Assembly: GCA_965279705.1 (NCBI GenBank)
Contig: OZ257257.1
Span: forward strand, 806,001-870,000
Direction: 5' to 3'
Length of the DNA stretch: 64,000 nt
DNA from: Stagnimonas sp965279705
Lineage (GTDB): Bacteria; Pseudomonadota; Gammaproteobacteria; Nevskiales; Nevskiaceae
Made by a program: the position numbers and the translations under genes. Numbering within the stretch: position 1 is the first letter of the stretch; each line of letters opens with the position of its first letter. Positions 1 to 7,932 of the stretch are shown here, piece after piece. Below the pieces are notes generated by a model. It ran no database searches and had not been told where the DNA came from. It saw nothing but the letters and a program-made list of their open reading frames with translations.

Positions 1-1037
1 GCAACGAGATCATCGAGGTCACCACGTTTCGCGGTGCGATCACCGACAGCCACGAGCGAGACGAGACGGGCCGCATTCTCAGCGACAACGAATACGGCTC
101 GATCGAGACCGATGCCATCCGTCGCGACTTCACCGTCAACGCGCTGTATTACGACATCGAAGACTATGCGGTGGTGGACTTCACCGGCGGGCTAGAAGAC
201 ATCAACAACCGTCTCATCCGACTGATCGGCGACCCCGAACTGCGCTACCGCGAAGACCCAGTGCGCATGATGCGGGCGGTGCGTATCGCCAACAAACTGC
301 GCTTCACGATTGAGCCCGCGAGTGAAGAAGCGATCTATCGTCTGGCACCGCTGTTGCGCGAGATTCCCGCCGCGCGCCTGTTCGACGAGATCATCAAGAT
401 CCTGATGACGGTCGATGCCGTCGCCAACTTCCGGGGCTTGCGCGTGCGTGGGCTGTTCGGCGAGCTGTTCCCGCACACCGAGGCAACACTCAAGCGCCAT
501 CCCGGCTTCGAGAGTTTCATCGTTAGGGCGCTAGAGAATACCGCCAAGCGCATCGCCGAAGACCAGCCGGTCACGCCTGCGTTTCTCTACGCGGCGATCC
601 TCTGGCCCTGCGTGGCAGAGCGCTTCGTGCAGCTCATGCAGCGCGAAGGCCTGCACCCCAATCTGGCGCTCACACAGGCGGCAGACGAAGCCATTGCACT
701 TGCCAATGGCCGCGTCACCATCCCCAAGCGGTTTGCGATGCCGATGCAGGAGATCTGGGCGCTGCAACCGCGCCTCGAACAGCGCAAGGGCGGCAAGCCC
801 GCGCGCCTGCTGACGCACCCGCGCTTCCGCGCGGCCTACGACTTCCTGCTGCTGCGCGCCGATGTCGGCGATGCCAGCCGCGAGCTGGCGGACTGGTGGA
901 CGGCGGTGCAGTTACAACCCGGTGCGTTGCCGCCGATTGAAGACGAAGAGGAGACGGCCACATCCGCTGACGGCCAGCCCAAGAAGCGCCGTCGTCGCAG
1001 TGGCCGCAACCGCAACAAGCCCGCTGGCAATGGCTGA
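1..1037 (+). CDS. pcnB: Poly(A) polymerase I, 5'-truncated by the window edge
   Basis: PcnB adds 3' poly(A) tails to RNA and so marks transcripts for decay. The reading frame is open from base 3, and its first visible residues (NEIIEVTTFRGAI, then RRDFTVNALYYD, then the GDPELRYREDPVRM block) are the conserved nucleotidyltransferase-fold and neck region of bacterial poly(A) polymerases; the catalytic aspartates lie upstream of the window. The C-terminus ends in a basic tail (KKRRRRSGRNRNK) typical of PcnB and absent from CCA-adding enzymes, which argues for polymerase rather than tRNA nucleotidyltransferase. The stop overlaps the folK start by 8 bases, so the two are probably translationally coupled. 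Confidence 0.93.
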   Translation, partial: NEIIEVTTFRGAITDSHERDETGRILSDNEYGSIETDAIRRDFTVNALYYDIEDYAVVDFTGGLEDINNRLIRLIGDPELRYREDPVRMMRAVRIANKLRFTIEPASEEAIYRLAPLLREIPAARLFDEIIKILMTVDAVANFRGLRVRGLFGELFPHTEATLKRHPGFESFIVRALENTAKRIAEDQPVTPAFLYAAILWPCVAERFVQLMQREGLHPNLALTQAADEAIALANGRVTIPKRFAMPMQEIWALQPRLEQRKGGKPARLLTHPRFRAAYDFLLLRADVGDASRELADWWTAVQLQPGALPPIEDEEETATSADGQPKKRRRRSGRNRNKPAGNG

Positions 1038-1509
1038 AGTGTTTGTGGCTCTGGGCGCGAACTTGGGTGAACCAGCGGCACAGTTGCAGGCGGCGCTGCA
1101 AGCCATGGCCTCACTGCCGCAGACGCAGGTGAAAAAGGTCTCCTCGCTCTACCGCAGCGCCGCCATTGGCCCTACTGGGCAGCCCGACTATTGCAATGCC
1201 GTGGCCGAGCTTGAGACCGCGCTTGAACCGCAGCCGCTGCTTGATGCCCTGTTGGCGATTGAAGACGCGGCTGGCCGCCTGCGAGGCGAGCGCTGGGGTG
1301 CGCGCGTGCTCGATCTCGATCTGCTGCTGTACGGGCAGGTGGTGTGCAGCACGATAAAGTTAACCCTGCCGCATCCCGAAATGGCCTTGCGCGACTTCGT
1401 GCTGCTGCCTCTCACGGAAATCGCCCCGGACGTGAAAGTGCCCCTGCTCGGACGCGCCCGCGATCTGCTGGCGCGATTGCCCGCATCAGCGCTTGCCGAG
1501 TGGGCATGA
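1030..1509 (+). CDS. folK: 6-hydroxymethyl-7,8-dihydropterin pyrophosphokinase
   Basis: FolK transfers pyrophosphate from ATP to 6-hydroxymethyl-dihydropterin in cytoplasmic folate synthesis. The 159-residue product has the family hallmarks: an N-terminal ALGANLGEP motif, the QPDYCNAV segment, and the signature RWGARVLDLDLLLYG in the middle. The ATG at 1030 is chosen because it begins the conserved MAEVFVALGANLG block; the frame stays open upstream only because it runs inside pcnB. It overlaps pcnB by 8 bases and the following kinase by 4 (ATGA), which indicates a tightly coupled operon. pcnB-folK adjacency is common in proteobacteria. Confidence 0.95.
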   Translation: MAEVFVALGANLGEPAAQLQAALQAMASLPQTQVKKVSSLYRSAAIGPTGQPDYCNAVAELETALEPQPLLDALLAIEDAAGRLRGERWGARVLDLDLLLYGQVVCSTIKLTLPHPEMALRDFVLLPLTEIAPDVKVPLLGRARDLLARLPASALAEWA

Positions 1510-2144
1510 GCCAGCGCGGCTATGTGGTGATCGACGGCCCCATCGGCGCCGGTAAGACCACGCTCGCCCGTCGTCTTGCTGCAGACAGCGGCGCGCGACT
1601 GTTGCTGGAGCAGCCCGAGAACAACCCCTTCCTGCCGCGCTTCTACCGTGACCCGACCACGGGTGCGCTACCTGCCCAGCTGGTGTTTCTGTTGCAGCGG
1701 GCGGGGCAGTGCGAGGCCTTTGCGCAGGGCGATCTCTTCGACGAGCAATGGATTGCGGATTTTCTGTTCGACAAGGACCGCCTCTTCGCCGAACTCACGC
1801 TCTCGCAGGCGGACTTGAAGCTCTACGACACCGTCTTCGAGCGCCTGGCCTGGAGCGTGCCCGCGCCGTCGGCGGTGATCTATCTCACCGCGCCCGTGGA
1901 TGTGCTGATGGAGCGCATCGCCGAGCGCGGCCGCAGTTACGAGGCCACCATCTCGCGTGGTTATCTGCAGGATTTGAGCGCGGTGTATGCGCGCTACTTC
2001 GCCAGCTACAAGGCCGCACCTGTAATCGAGATCGACGTCTCGCAAGTGGACCTCGCCGCCCAGACCGGCACCTATGCCGAGTTGCAGCAGTGGCTTGCCA
2101 AGCCCAACGGCTACGCGCGGCTGCCCGAAACCCTGTTGTTATGA
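1506..2144 (+). CDS. Deoxynucleoside kinase (dGK/dAK family)
   Basis: The predicted 212-residue cytoplasmic kinase phosphorylates a deoxynucleoside, using ATP, for nucleotide salvage. The P-loop GPIGAGKT sits at residues 10-17, and further family features are LLLEQPENNPFLPRFY, a DRLFAELTL segment with the DR(F/L) pattern, and an arginine-rich lid (MERIAERGRSYE). These place it in the deoxyadenosine/deoxyguanosine kinase family; substrate preference cannot be read from sequence. The ATG at 1506 overlaps the folK stop (ATGA), and panB begins 7 bases after its stop. The folK-dnk-panB order is frequent in betaproteobacteria and some gammaproteobacteria. Confidence 0.88.
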   Translation: MSQRGYVVIDGPIGAGKTTLARRLAADSGARLLLEQPENNPFLPRFYRDPTTGALPAQLVFLLQRAGQCEAFAQGDLFDEQWIADFLFDKDRLFAELTLSQADLKLYDTVFERLAWSVPAPSAVIYLTAPVDVLMERIAERGRSYEATISRGYLQDLSAVYARYFASYKAAPVIEIDVSQVDLAAQTGTYAELQQWLAKPNGYARLPETLLL

Positions 2145-2151
2145 TCCTGAT

Positions 2152-2991
2152 ATGACCGACGCCATCAAACCACTGAACATCGCCGACCTCGCCAAGATGC
2201 GTGCAGCCGGTGACAAGATCGCCTGCCTCACCGCCTACGACGCCAGCTTTGCACTGATCGAAGACCGCGCCGGCGTCGACGTGATTCTCATCGGCGATTC
2301 GCTTGGCATGGTGATTCACGGCGGCAGCACGACCACGCCGGTGACGGTGAGCGACATCGTCTATCACTCCAAGTGCGTGGCGCCGCATCTGAAGCGCGCG
2401 TTTCTCATCGCCGATCTGCCGTTCCTGAGCTACGCCACGCTCGATCGCGCGCTCGACTCCAGCCAGCGTCTGATGCAGGAGGGCGGGGCGAAAATGGTGA
2501 AGCTCGAAGGCGGCCGCGAGCAGGCCAGCATCGTCGAATATCTCGCCACCCGCGGCGTGCCGGTGTGCGCGCATCTGGGCTTGCAGCCGCAGTTCATCCA
2601 CAAGATGGGCGCCTTCAAGGTGCAGGGTCGCGAGGACGTTGCAGCTGAGGCCATGCTGCACGATGCCAAGGTACTGGCCGAGGCGGGTGCCGACCTGCTG
2701 CTGCTGGAGTGCATCCCGGCGGCACTGGGGGCGCGCATCACGGCCGAGTCGCCGGTGCCGGTGATCGGCATTGGTGCCGGTGTGCAAGTGGATGGCCAGA
2801 TTCTGGTGTTGCAGGACGTGCTCGGCATCTCGCCGCAGGTCACTCTTGGCCGCACCCCGCGCTTCGTCAAGAACTACCTGCTGGATGCCAAGGCCAATGG
2901 CGAAAAAGCTGGTGTTATCGAGGCCGCAATTGCGGCCTATGTGCGCGAAGTGAAATCCGGTGCGTATCCCGCGCCGGAGCATTGCTTCTAG
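2152..2991 (+). CDS. panB: 3-methyl-2-oxobutanoate hydroxymethyltransferase
   Basis: PanB makes ketopantoate from 2-oxoisovalerate and 5,10-methylenetetrahydrofolate, the first committed step of pantothenate and coenzyme A synthesis. The 279-residue product carries the standard blocks: KIACLTAYDASFA near the N-terminus, the metal-binding VILIGDSLGMV with its aspartate, AHLGLQPQ, the catalytic LLLECIP glutamate, and GIGAG. Length matches the family. The start follows the kinase stop by 7 bases and panC starts 4 bases after the panB stop, so panB-panC are cotranscribed with the folate genes that supply its one-carbon cofactor. Confidence 0.97.
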   Translation: MTDAIKPLNIADLAKMRAAGDKIACLTAYDASFALIEDRAGVDVILIGDSLGMVIHGGSTTTPVTVSDIVYHSKCVAPHLKRAFLIADLPFLSYATLDRALDSSQRLMQEGGAKMVKLEGGREQASIVEYLATRGVPVCAHLGLQPQFIHKMGAFKVQGREDVAAEAMLHDAKVLAEAGADLLLLECIPAALGARITAESPVPVIGIGAGVQVDGQILVLQDVLGISPQVTLGRTPRFVKNYLLDAKANGEKAGVIEAAIAAYVREVKSGAYPAPEHCF

Positions 2992-2995
2992 TCGC

Positions 2996-3841
2996 ATGTT
3001 GACGGTTCACACCGTTGCCGAGCTGCGGCAACAGCTGGCGACATGGCGCGCAGCCGGTGAGTGCATTGCCTTCGCGCCCACCATGGGCAATCTGCACGCC
3101 GGCCATATCGACCTGATCCACGCCGCCAAAACCCACGCGCCGCGCGTGGTGGCGAGCGTGTTCGTCAATCCCTTGCAATTCGGCCCCAAGGAAGACTTCG
3201 GCCGCTATCCGCGCACGCTGACAGACGATCAGCAAAAGCTCTCTGCGGCAGAATGCGACCTGCTGTTTGCACCCAGCGTCGACGAGATGTATCCGCACGG
3301 CCTGCCACTCAGCACGCAAGTTCAGGTGGGCAAAGTCAGCGAAGGGCTGGAGGGCGCATTTCGCCCCGGCCACTTCGAGGGCGTGGCGACGGTGGTGAAC
3401 GTGCTGTTCAACCTGGTGCAGCCCGATGTGGCGCTGTTCGGCGAGAAGGACTGGCAGCAGCTCGCCGTCATCACCCGCATGGTGCGCGACCTGCATCTGC
3501 CGGTTGAAGTGATCGGCGTACCGACGCGACGCGAGACGAGTGGCCTGGCTATGTCGAGCCGCAACCAGTATCTGAGCGGTGGTGAGCGCACCACTGCGTC
3601 GGTGATCTACGCCACGCTGATGACCATCGCACACGAGTTGAAGCAGGGATCGCGCGATTTCGGCGGCCTCGAACAAGCTGGCATGCAGGCGCTGCAAGCG
3701 CACGGGTTCGAGCCGCAATACGTCGCCATCCGCGCCCCGGATTTGCAGTCACCCTCCAATGAAAACAAGAACTTGGTGATTCTCGCTGCAGCGCTGCTGG
3801 GCAAGACAAGGCTGATCGACAACCTCAAGGTTGCGCTGTAG
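2996..3841 (+). CDS. panC: Pantothenate synthetase (pantoate--beta-alanine ligase)
   Basis: PanC condenses pantoate with beta-alanine, with ATP cleavage to AMP. The 281-residue protein has the HIGH-type nucleotide-binding motif in PTMGNLHAGHIDLI, the VFVNPLQFGPKEDF block, FRPGHFEGVATVVNVLFN, and the KMSKS-like AMSSRNQYLS. The ATG at 2996, just after the panB stop, opens the conserved MLTVHTVAELR start; a longer in-frame start at 2960 would lie inside panB. It follows panB and precedes panD, so the full route from ketopantoate and aspartate, apart from ketopantoate reductase, is grouped here. Confidence 0.97.
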   Translation: MLTVHTVAELRQQLATWRAAGECIAFAPTMGNLHAGHIDLIHAAKTHAPRVVASVFVNPLQFGPKEDFGRYPRTLTDDQQKLSAAECDLLFAPSVDEMYPHGLPLSTQVQVGKVSEGLEGAFRPGHFEGVATVVNVLFNLVQPDVALFGEKDWQQLAVITRMVRDLHLPVEVIGVPTRRETSGLAMSSRNQYLSGGERTTASVIYATLMTIAHELKQGSRDFGGLEQAGMQALQAHGFEPQYVAIRAPDLQSPSNENKNLVILAAALLGKTRLIDNLKVAL

Positions 3842-3855
3842 CTGACCCACGGCTC

Positions 3856-3883
3856 TTGCGATAGGCCGAAATGGCCCTAAACT
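3856..3883 (+). promoter_or_regulatory. Possible promoter for panD
   Basis: TTGCGA (3856-3861) and TAAACT (3878-3883) are separated by 16 bases and lie in the 197-base gap between panC and panD. The match to a sigma-70 promoter is moderate. It would give panD its own transcript with a leader of about 150 bases. This is inferred from spacing and hexamer resemblance only. Confidence 0.3.
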
Positions 3884-3936
3884 TATGCGTATTCGGTGAT
3901 GGAAATCTTTAAGAGGAGATTCCTAGTCACGAACGG

Positions 3937-4008
3937 GTGCATGTCTTATTGGGCCGCCCGCTTGCTCGTTGCACCCATCTGCGAAGCGTGTATGTCTTAG
4001 TGGGCCGC
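3937..4008 (+). repeat. Imperfect direct repeat in the panD leader
   Basis: A 21-base unit at 3937-3957 recurs at 3988-4008 with two mismatches (core ATGTCTTA-TGGGCCGC), start-to-start distance 51 bases. Both copies are in the panD reading frame, which is open upstream to a GTG at 3937, but the panD start at 4039 has its own ribosome-binding site. The function is unknown; it may be a small tandem duplication or a paired recognition site. Confidence 0.6.
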
Positions 4009-4038
4009 GCTGACCGCTCAAAGCAAGAGGAATCCGCC

Positions 4039-4422
4039 ATGCGTCTCACCATGCTCAAGTGCAAATTGCACTCTGTCCGCGTCACCCACTCCGAACTCGA
4101 CTACGACGGCAGCTGCGCCATCGACGGCAAGCTGCTCGATCTCGCAGGCATTCTCGAGTTCGAGCAGATCGACATCTACAACGTCACCAACGGTGAGCGC
4201 TTCACCACCTACGCCATCCGTGCGGAAGAGGGCAGCGGCATCATCAGTGTCAATGGCGCGGCTGCCCACAAGGCGCGCGTCGGCGACCAGGCCATCATCG
4301 CCATCTACGCCGACATGGACGAAGCGCAGGCCCGCCTGCACAAGCCCAAGCTGGTGTACTGCGACGACCGCAACGGCGTGCGCCGCACGACCAACACTAT
4401 TCCGGTCCAGATGGCCGCGTGA
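4039..4422 (+). CDS. panD: Aspartate 1-decarboxylase proenzyme
   Basis: PanD decarboxylates aspartate to beta-alanine, the second substrate of PanC. It is made as a proenzyme that cleaves itself before a serine to create a pyruvoyl cofactor. The 127-residue product shows the cleavage site as DGSCAIDG with Gly24-Ser25 at exactly the canonical position, preceded by MLKCKLHSVRVTHSELDY. Downstream blocks (FEQIDIYNVTNGERFTTY, SVNGAAAHKARVGDQAIIAIYA) are standard. The start at 4039 is preceded by AAGAGGA at a good distance. A clear terminator follows at 4439, so the pantothenate cluster ends here. Confidence 0.97.
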   Translation: MRLTMLKCKLHSVRVTHSELDYDGSCAIDGKLLDLAGILEFEQIDIYNVTNGERFTTYAIRAEEGSGIISVNGAAAHKARVGDQAIIAIYADMDEAQARLHKPKLVYCDDRNGVRRTTNTIPVQMAA

Positions 4423-4438
4423 GTTTTTAGATGTCCCC

Positions 4439-4471
4439 AAAACGCCCGCTGAGATGCGGGCGTTTTCTTTT
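4439..4471 (+). terminator. Rho-independent terminator after panD
   Basis: A perfect 11-bp stem (AAAACGCCCGC / GCGGGCGTTTT) with a 6-base loop is followed by CTTTT. It lies 17 bases after the panD stop and ends the pan transcript. Confidence 0.9.
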
Positions 4472-4485
4472 GTGAAGGCAACGAC

Positions 4486-5106
4486 ATGGCCCACACCCAA
4501 AGCTGGTTCCCCACCCTCATTCATCACGCACCGCTGATGCGCGAGGGCGTGGCACGCCTCAATACCGAGCTGCTGAAAGAGATCGAGCAGCTGCGCGACT
4601 ACGACCGCGCTGGCCAGCACTGGAGCAAGACCGGCTACGTCGGCGGCTACACCAGCTATGGCTCGATGGACCGCCTGCATCAGTTCAGCAGCACCTTCAT
4701 GCAGCTCGAAAAAAAGCTCGACGCCCAGGTGCGCCGCTACGCCAAGGCCCTGCACTGGGACCTGCGCGGCGGCAAGCTGGTGATGACCGACTGCTGGGCC
4801 AACATCATGCCCAAGGGTTGCGCGCACAGCTTTCACCTGCATCCGCAATCGGTGGTCAGCGGCACCTACTACGTCAAAACCCCGCGCGGCTCGTCGGGCC
4901 TCAAGTTCGAGGACCCGCGCCTGTCCTCGATGATGGCCGCCCCCATGCGTGGCGCTACCGCGCCGCGCGAGCAGCAGCCCTACATCACCGTACCCGCAGT
5001 CGCGGGTCATGTCGTGTTGTTCGAGAGCTGGCTGCGCCACGAGGTGCCGGCTTCCACCATCACGCAGGATCGCGTCAGCATCAGCTTCAACTACCACCTC
5101 TTGTAA
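4486..5106 (+). CDS. TIGR02466-family putative 2OG-Fe(II) oxygenase
   Basis: This 206-residue protein resembles the TIGR02466 family, a set of proteobacterial and phage proteins with a double-stranded beta-helix fold like iron/2-oxoglutarate oxygenases. The recognisable blocks are FHLHPQSVVSGTYYV (likely metal-binding histidine), SSGLKFEDPR, VLFESWLRHEV (second histidine) and RVSISFNYHLL with the arginine expected to bind 2-oxoglutarate. The substrate is unknown. It stands alone between the panD terminator and pgi, and the start at 4486 follows GAAGGCAACGAC. Family assignment is by motif layout, not by search. Confidence 0.75.
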   Translation: MAHTQSWFPTLIHHAPLMREGVARLNTELLKEIEQLRDYDRAGQHWSKTGYVGGYTSYGSMDRLHQFSSTFMQLEKKLDAQVRRYAKALHWDLRGGKLVMTDCWANIMPKGCAHSFHLHPQSVVSGTYYVKTPRGSSGLKFEDPRLSSMMAAPMRGATAPREQQPYITVPAVAGHVVLFESWLRHEVPASTITQDRVSISFNYHLL

Positions 5107-5174
5107 GTATTGACGGCTTTCGCCGTCCCGCGGGATGTGCTTACCTAGTGGTAATTCCGCTCTCACAAGCCCGC

Positions 5175-6803
5175 ATGTCCGCCCTCCCGAAAAGCCGCGC
5201 CTGGCGCGCCCTTGCTGCCCATGCGAGCGAGCTTGCCGATGTGCATCTCAACGACCTGTTCGCAGCGGACGAAGGCCGCGCTCCGTCTTTCAGTGCTGAA
5301 GCCGCTGGCCTGTTCCTCGACTACAGCAAGCAATGCCTCACCCGCGAGACGCGCGACCTGTTGTTCAACTACGCGCAGCAGCAAGAGCTGACGGGCTGGA
5401 TCGCCAAGCTCTTTGCCGGCGAGCCCATCAACCACACCGAAGGTCGCGCCGCTTATCACATGGCGCTGCGGGCACCGCGCGACGCGGTGATGAAGGTCGA
5501 TGGTAAAAATGTCATACCGCAAGTGCACGACGTGCTCGACCGCATGGTGGTGTTCGCCGAGAACCTGCGCAGCGGAAAATGGAAAGGGGCCAAGCGCAAG
5601 CCCATCACCGATGTCGTCAACATCGGCATCGGCGGCAGCGACCTGGGCCCGCGCATGGTGGCCGAAGCGCTGCAACCTTTCGCCGATGGCCCGCGCCTGC
5701 ACTTCGTCGCTAACGTTGACGGGGCACAGCTGCAAGCCGTGCTCGATCAATGCACGCCCGCCACCACGCTCTTCATCATCACCAGCAAAACCTTCACCAC
5801 CCAGGAGACGATGGCCAACGCCCGCGCTGCCCGTGCCTGGCTGTTGGATGCACTCGGGGAAAAGGCCATCCCCAAACACTTTGCCGCTGTCAGCACCAAC
5901 CTCACGGCCGTGGCTGATTTCGGCATTGCCCATGCCAATGTCTTTGGCTTCTGGGATTGGGTCGGCGGCCGCTACTCACTGTGGAGCGCCGTCGGCCTGT
6001 CGCTGATGATCGGTCTCGGACCCAAGCGCTTCCGAGAACTGCTGGCCGGCGCGCACGCGATGGACCAGCACTTTCAAAATGCCCCACCCGAAGCCAATCT
6101 GCCCGTGCTGATGGCGCTCGTCGCCTTCTGGAACACTAATTTTCTGGGTGCGACCGATCAGGTGATTGCCCCCTACGCGCAGCGGCTGGAAAAGTTCGTT
6201 GCCTGGCTGCAACAGCTGGAGATGGAGAGCAACGGCAAGCGCGTCAACCGCGCGGGCGAGAGCGTGAACTACGCCACCACGCCCACGCTCTGGGGCGACG
6301 TCGGCACCAATGGCCAGCATGCGTTCTTTCAGATGCTGCACCAGGGCACGGCGGTGCATCCGGTGGACTTTATCCTCATCGCCAGGCCCGACCACCCACA
6401 CGCCGAACTCAATCAGCTGCTGCTCGCTAACGGCCTCGCACAATCGAAAGCCATGATGCGCGGCAAGACTGCTGCCGAAGTACGCACCGAATTGAGTGCC
6501 AAGGGGCTGAGTGGCGCAGCACTCGAAGCGGCCATCCCGCACCGCGTGTTTCCCGGCAACCGCCCCAGCAACACGCTGCTCATGCCGCAGCTCGACGCCT
6601 GGCACTTGGGTGCGTTGTGTGCACTCTACGAGCACCGCACCTTTGCACTCAGTGTGTTGTGGAACGTGAATGCCTACGACCAGTGGGGCGTGGAGCTGGG
6701 CAAGCAATTGGCCGGCACGGTGCTCAAGGCCATGCAAGGCGAGCAAGTGGAGCTGGATGGTTCGACGCAGCAGTTGTTGCGCCGCTTGGCCGAGAAGACT
6801 TGA
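5175..6803 (+). CDS. pgi: Glucose-6-phosphate isomerase
   Basis: Pgi interconverts glucose 6-phosphate and fructose 6-phosphate. The 542-residue protein contains NIGIGGSDLGPRM, the sugar-phosphate loop SKTFTTQETM, the WDWVGGRYSLWSAVGLS signature with the catalytic glutamine/arginine region, ESNGKRV, and GTNGQHAFFQMLHQG. Length matches the bacterial type (about 550). The frame is open upstream into the oxygenase gene, but MSALPKSRAWRALAAHA at 5175 gives the expected N-terminus. The upstream ribosome-binding site is weak. It appears to be its own transcription unit. Confidence 0.97.
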   Translation: MSALPKSRAWRALAAHASELADVHLNDLFAADEGRAPSFSAEAAGLFLDYSKQCLTRETRDLLFNYAQQQELTGWIAKLFAGEPINHTEGRAAYHMALRAPRDAVMKVDGKNVIPQVHDVLDRMVVFAENLRSGKWKGAKRKPITDVVNIGIGGSDLGPRMVAEALQPFADGPRLHFVANVDGAQLQAVLDQCTPATTLFIITSKTFTTQETMANARAARAWLLDALGEKAIPKHFAAVSTNLTAVADFGIAHANVFGFWDWVGGRYSLWSAVGLSLMIGLGPKRFRELLAGAHAMDQHFQNAPPEANLPVLMALVAFWNTNFLGATDQVIAPYAQRLEKFVAWLQQLEMESNGKRVNRAGESVNYATTPTLWGDVGTNGQHAFFQMLHQGTAVHPVDFILIARPDHPHAELNQLLLANGLAQSKAMMRGKTAAEVRTELSAKGLSGAALEAAIPHRVFPGNRPSNTLLMPQLDAWHLGALCALYEHRTFALSVLWNVNAYDQWGVELGKQLAGTVLKAMQGEQVELDGSTQQLLRRLAEKT

Positions 6804-6992
6804 GTAAGAGATAGCCATCTGACGGGTTTCTTCGCAGGCGCATCTCTGCTGTTTCGTCGCCGCACGCACCGCCTGCCGTGCGTGTGGCAGCCTGGGATAA
6901 ACGCAAATGCAGCGAGCGGCGACCCTGGCCAAGGCATCAGGGCGCATTGGCAGGCTACTTATACTCGGCGTTCCGATTGATCGAGAGCACCC

Positions 6993-7358
6993 ATGCCACG
7001 CCTGATTTTTGATGAAGCGCACATCCACCCGGCCATCCGCGACGCAGTCGCCAGCAACAACCGCGACATCGTCGAAGAAGTGTCAGCCGCCGTGAACGCG
7101 CACGACATCGTCGTGGTCGGCATGGCGCAGAATCCCGCGCCGAAAAAAGCACGCAAGCTGCTCACCGATGCGGGCCTCACGCACCATTACTTGGAATACG
7201 GCAGCTACTTCAACAGCTGGCGCCGCCGCAATGCGTTGAAACTGTGGACCGGCTGGCCAACCTTCCCGATGGTGTTCGTCAAGGGCACGCTGGTGGGCGG
7301 GGCGGACGATCTGCAGAAGTTGATGCAGTCCGGCGAGCTCAACAAGCTGTTGGGCTAG
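6993..7358 (+). CDS. Glutaredoxin-like protein lacking cysteine
   Basis: The 121-residue protein has the second half of a monothiol glutaredoxin: HHYLEYGSY, then WTGWPTFPMVFVKGTLVGGADDL with the cis-proline TFP and the glutathione-binding GG-D segment. At the position of the CGFS or CPYC active site it instead reads GMAQNPAPKKARKLL, and there is no cysteine anywhere in the protein. It therefore cannot do thiol-disulfide chemistry; binding of glutathione or an Fe-S precursor, or a scaffold role, is possible but unproven. A near -10 sequence (TATACT) lies just upstream. The following gene starts 5 bases after its stop, so the two are probably cotranscribed. Confidence 0.8.
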   Translation: MPRLIFDEAHIHPAIRDAVASNNRDIVEEVSAAVNAHDIVVVGMAQNPAPKKARKLLTDAGLTHHYLEYGSYFNSWRRRNALKLWTGWPTFPMVFVKGTLVGGADDLQKLMQSGELNKLLG

Positions 7359-7362
7359 ACCG

Positions 7363-7932
7363 ATGAGCAAGCAACCGTCCGTCTTTTTCGCCGCACTCTT
7401 TCGCGGCCCGGCCGCCAAGCGCTTCGAGCCGGTGCTGGCCGCTAGCAAGTTGGTGAAAAAGCCCACCAGCCTCGGCTGGCCGGCAGGCAACCGCCACCAA
7501 TCATTGTCTGATCTGCAGCCACATCCCATTGATTTGAGGCGCCTGCTGAAGGTAGGTGCGGATGTGCGCTGTGCGCCGGTGGTGCTGCGCCTGAATCGCA
7601 TCGAGGGGCGCGGCCGCGTCGCGCCTTTCCATTGGGAGCTGAAACCCGAGAAGAGCCCCGAGCTGGATCGTCTGCTCGACGCGATCCGCCTCTCGCTCGT
7701 GCAGCAGGGTTTCGACAAGGGTGCGCGCAACTCGCCGCACATCACGCTGAGCTATCGCGCGCCGTTCGTGCTGACCGAGCCGCTGCTGTTCGAGCCCATC
7801 GAGTGGCGCATCGACCAGTTTCAGCTGCTGCGCAGCACTGGGCATGGCCCGACCTATCACTACGAAGAGCTGGGCAGCTGGCCGCTGGACGGCGAGCCAG
7901 AGACGAAGGCCTCGCAGCTGGCGCTGCTTTAA
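7363..7932 (+). CDS. 2H phosphoesterase, RNA 2',3'-cyclic phosphodiesterase-like
   Basis: The 189-residue product looks like a ThpR/LigT-type 2H phosphoesterase. These enzymes open 2',3'-cyclic phosphates of RNA or related nucleotides using two His-x-Ser/Thr motifs. The second motif is clear (PHITLSYR, followed by WRIDQFQLLRST), and the first is NRHQSLSDL, HxS rather than the usual HxT. Both histidines are kept, so activity is plausible. It starts 5 bases after the glutaredoxin-like gene, and its stop overlaps the stop of the convergent gene by 3 bases. Confidence 0.75.
   Translation: MSKQPSVFFAALFRGPAAKRFEPVLAASKLVKKPTSLGWPAGNRHQSLSDLQPHPIDLRRLLKVGADVRCAPVVLRLNRIEGRGRVAPFHWELKPEKSPELDRLLDAIRLSLVQQGFDKGARNSPHITLSYRAPFVLTEPLLFEPIEWRIDQFQLLRSTGHGPTYHYEELGSWPLDGEPETKASQLALL

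Noticed and set aside
3941..4000. 19-codon small frame in the panD leader, as a possible leader peptide
   Set aside because: There is no ribosome-binding site before its ATG and it arises from the direct repeat; no regulatory codon pattern is visible.
5112..5127. Hairpin GACGGC-TTTC-GCCGTC between the oxygenase gene and pgi, as a terminator
   Set aside because: The stem is only 6 bp and is followed by GC-rich sequence with no T-run.
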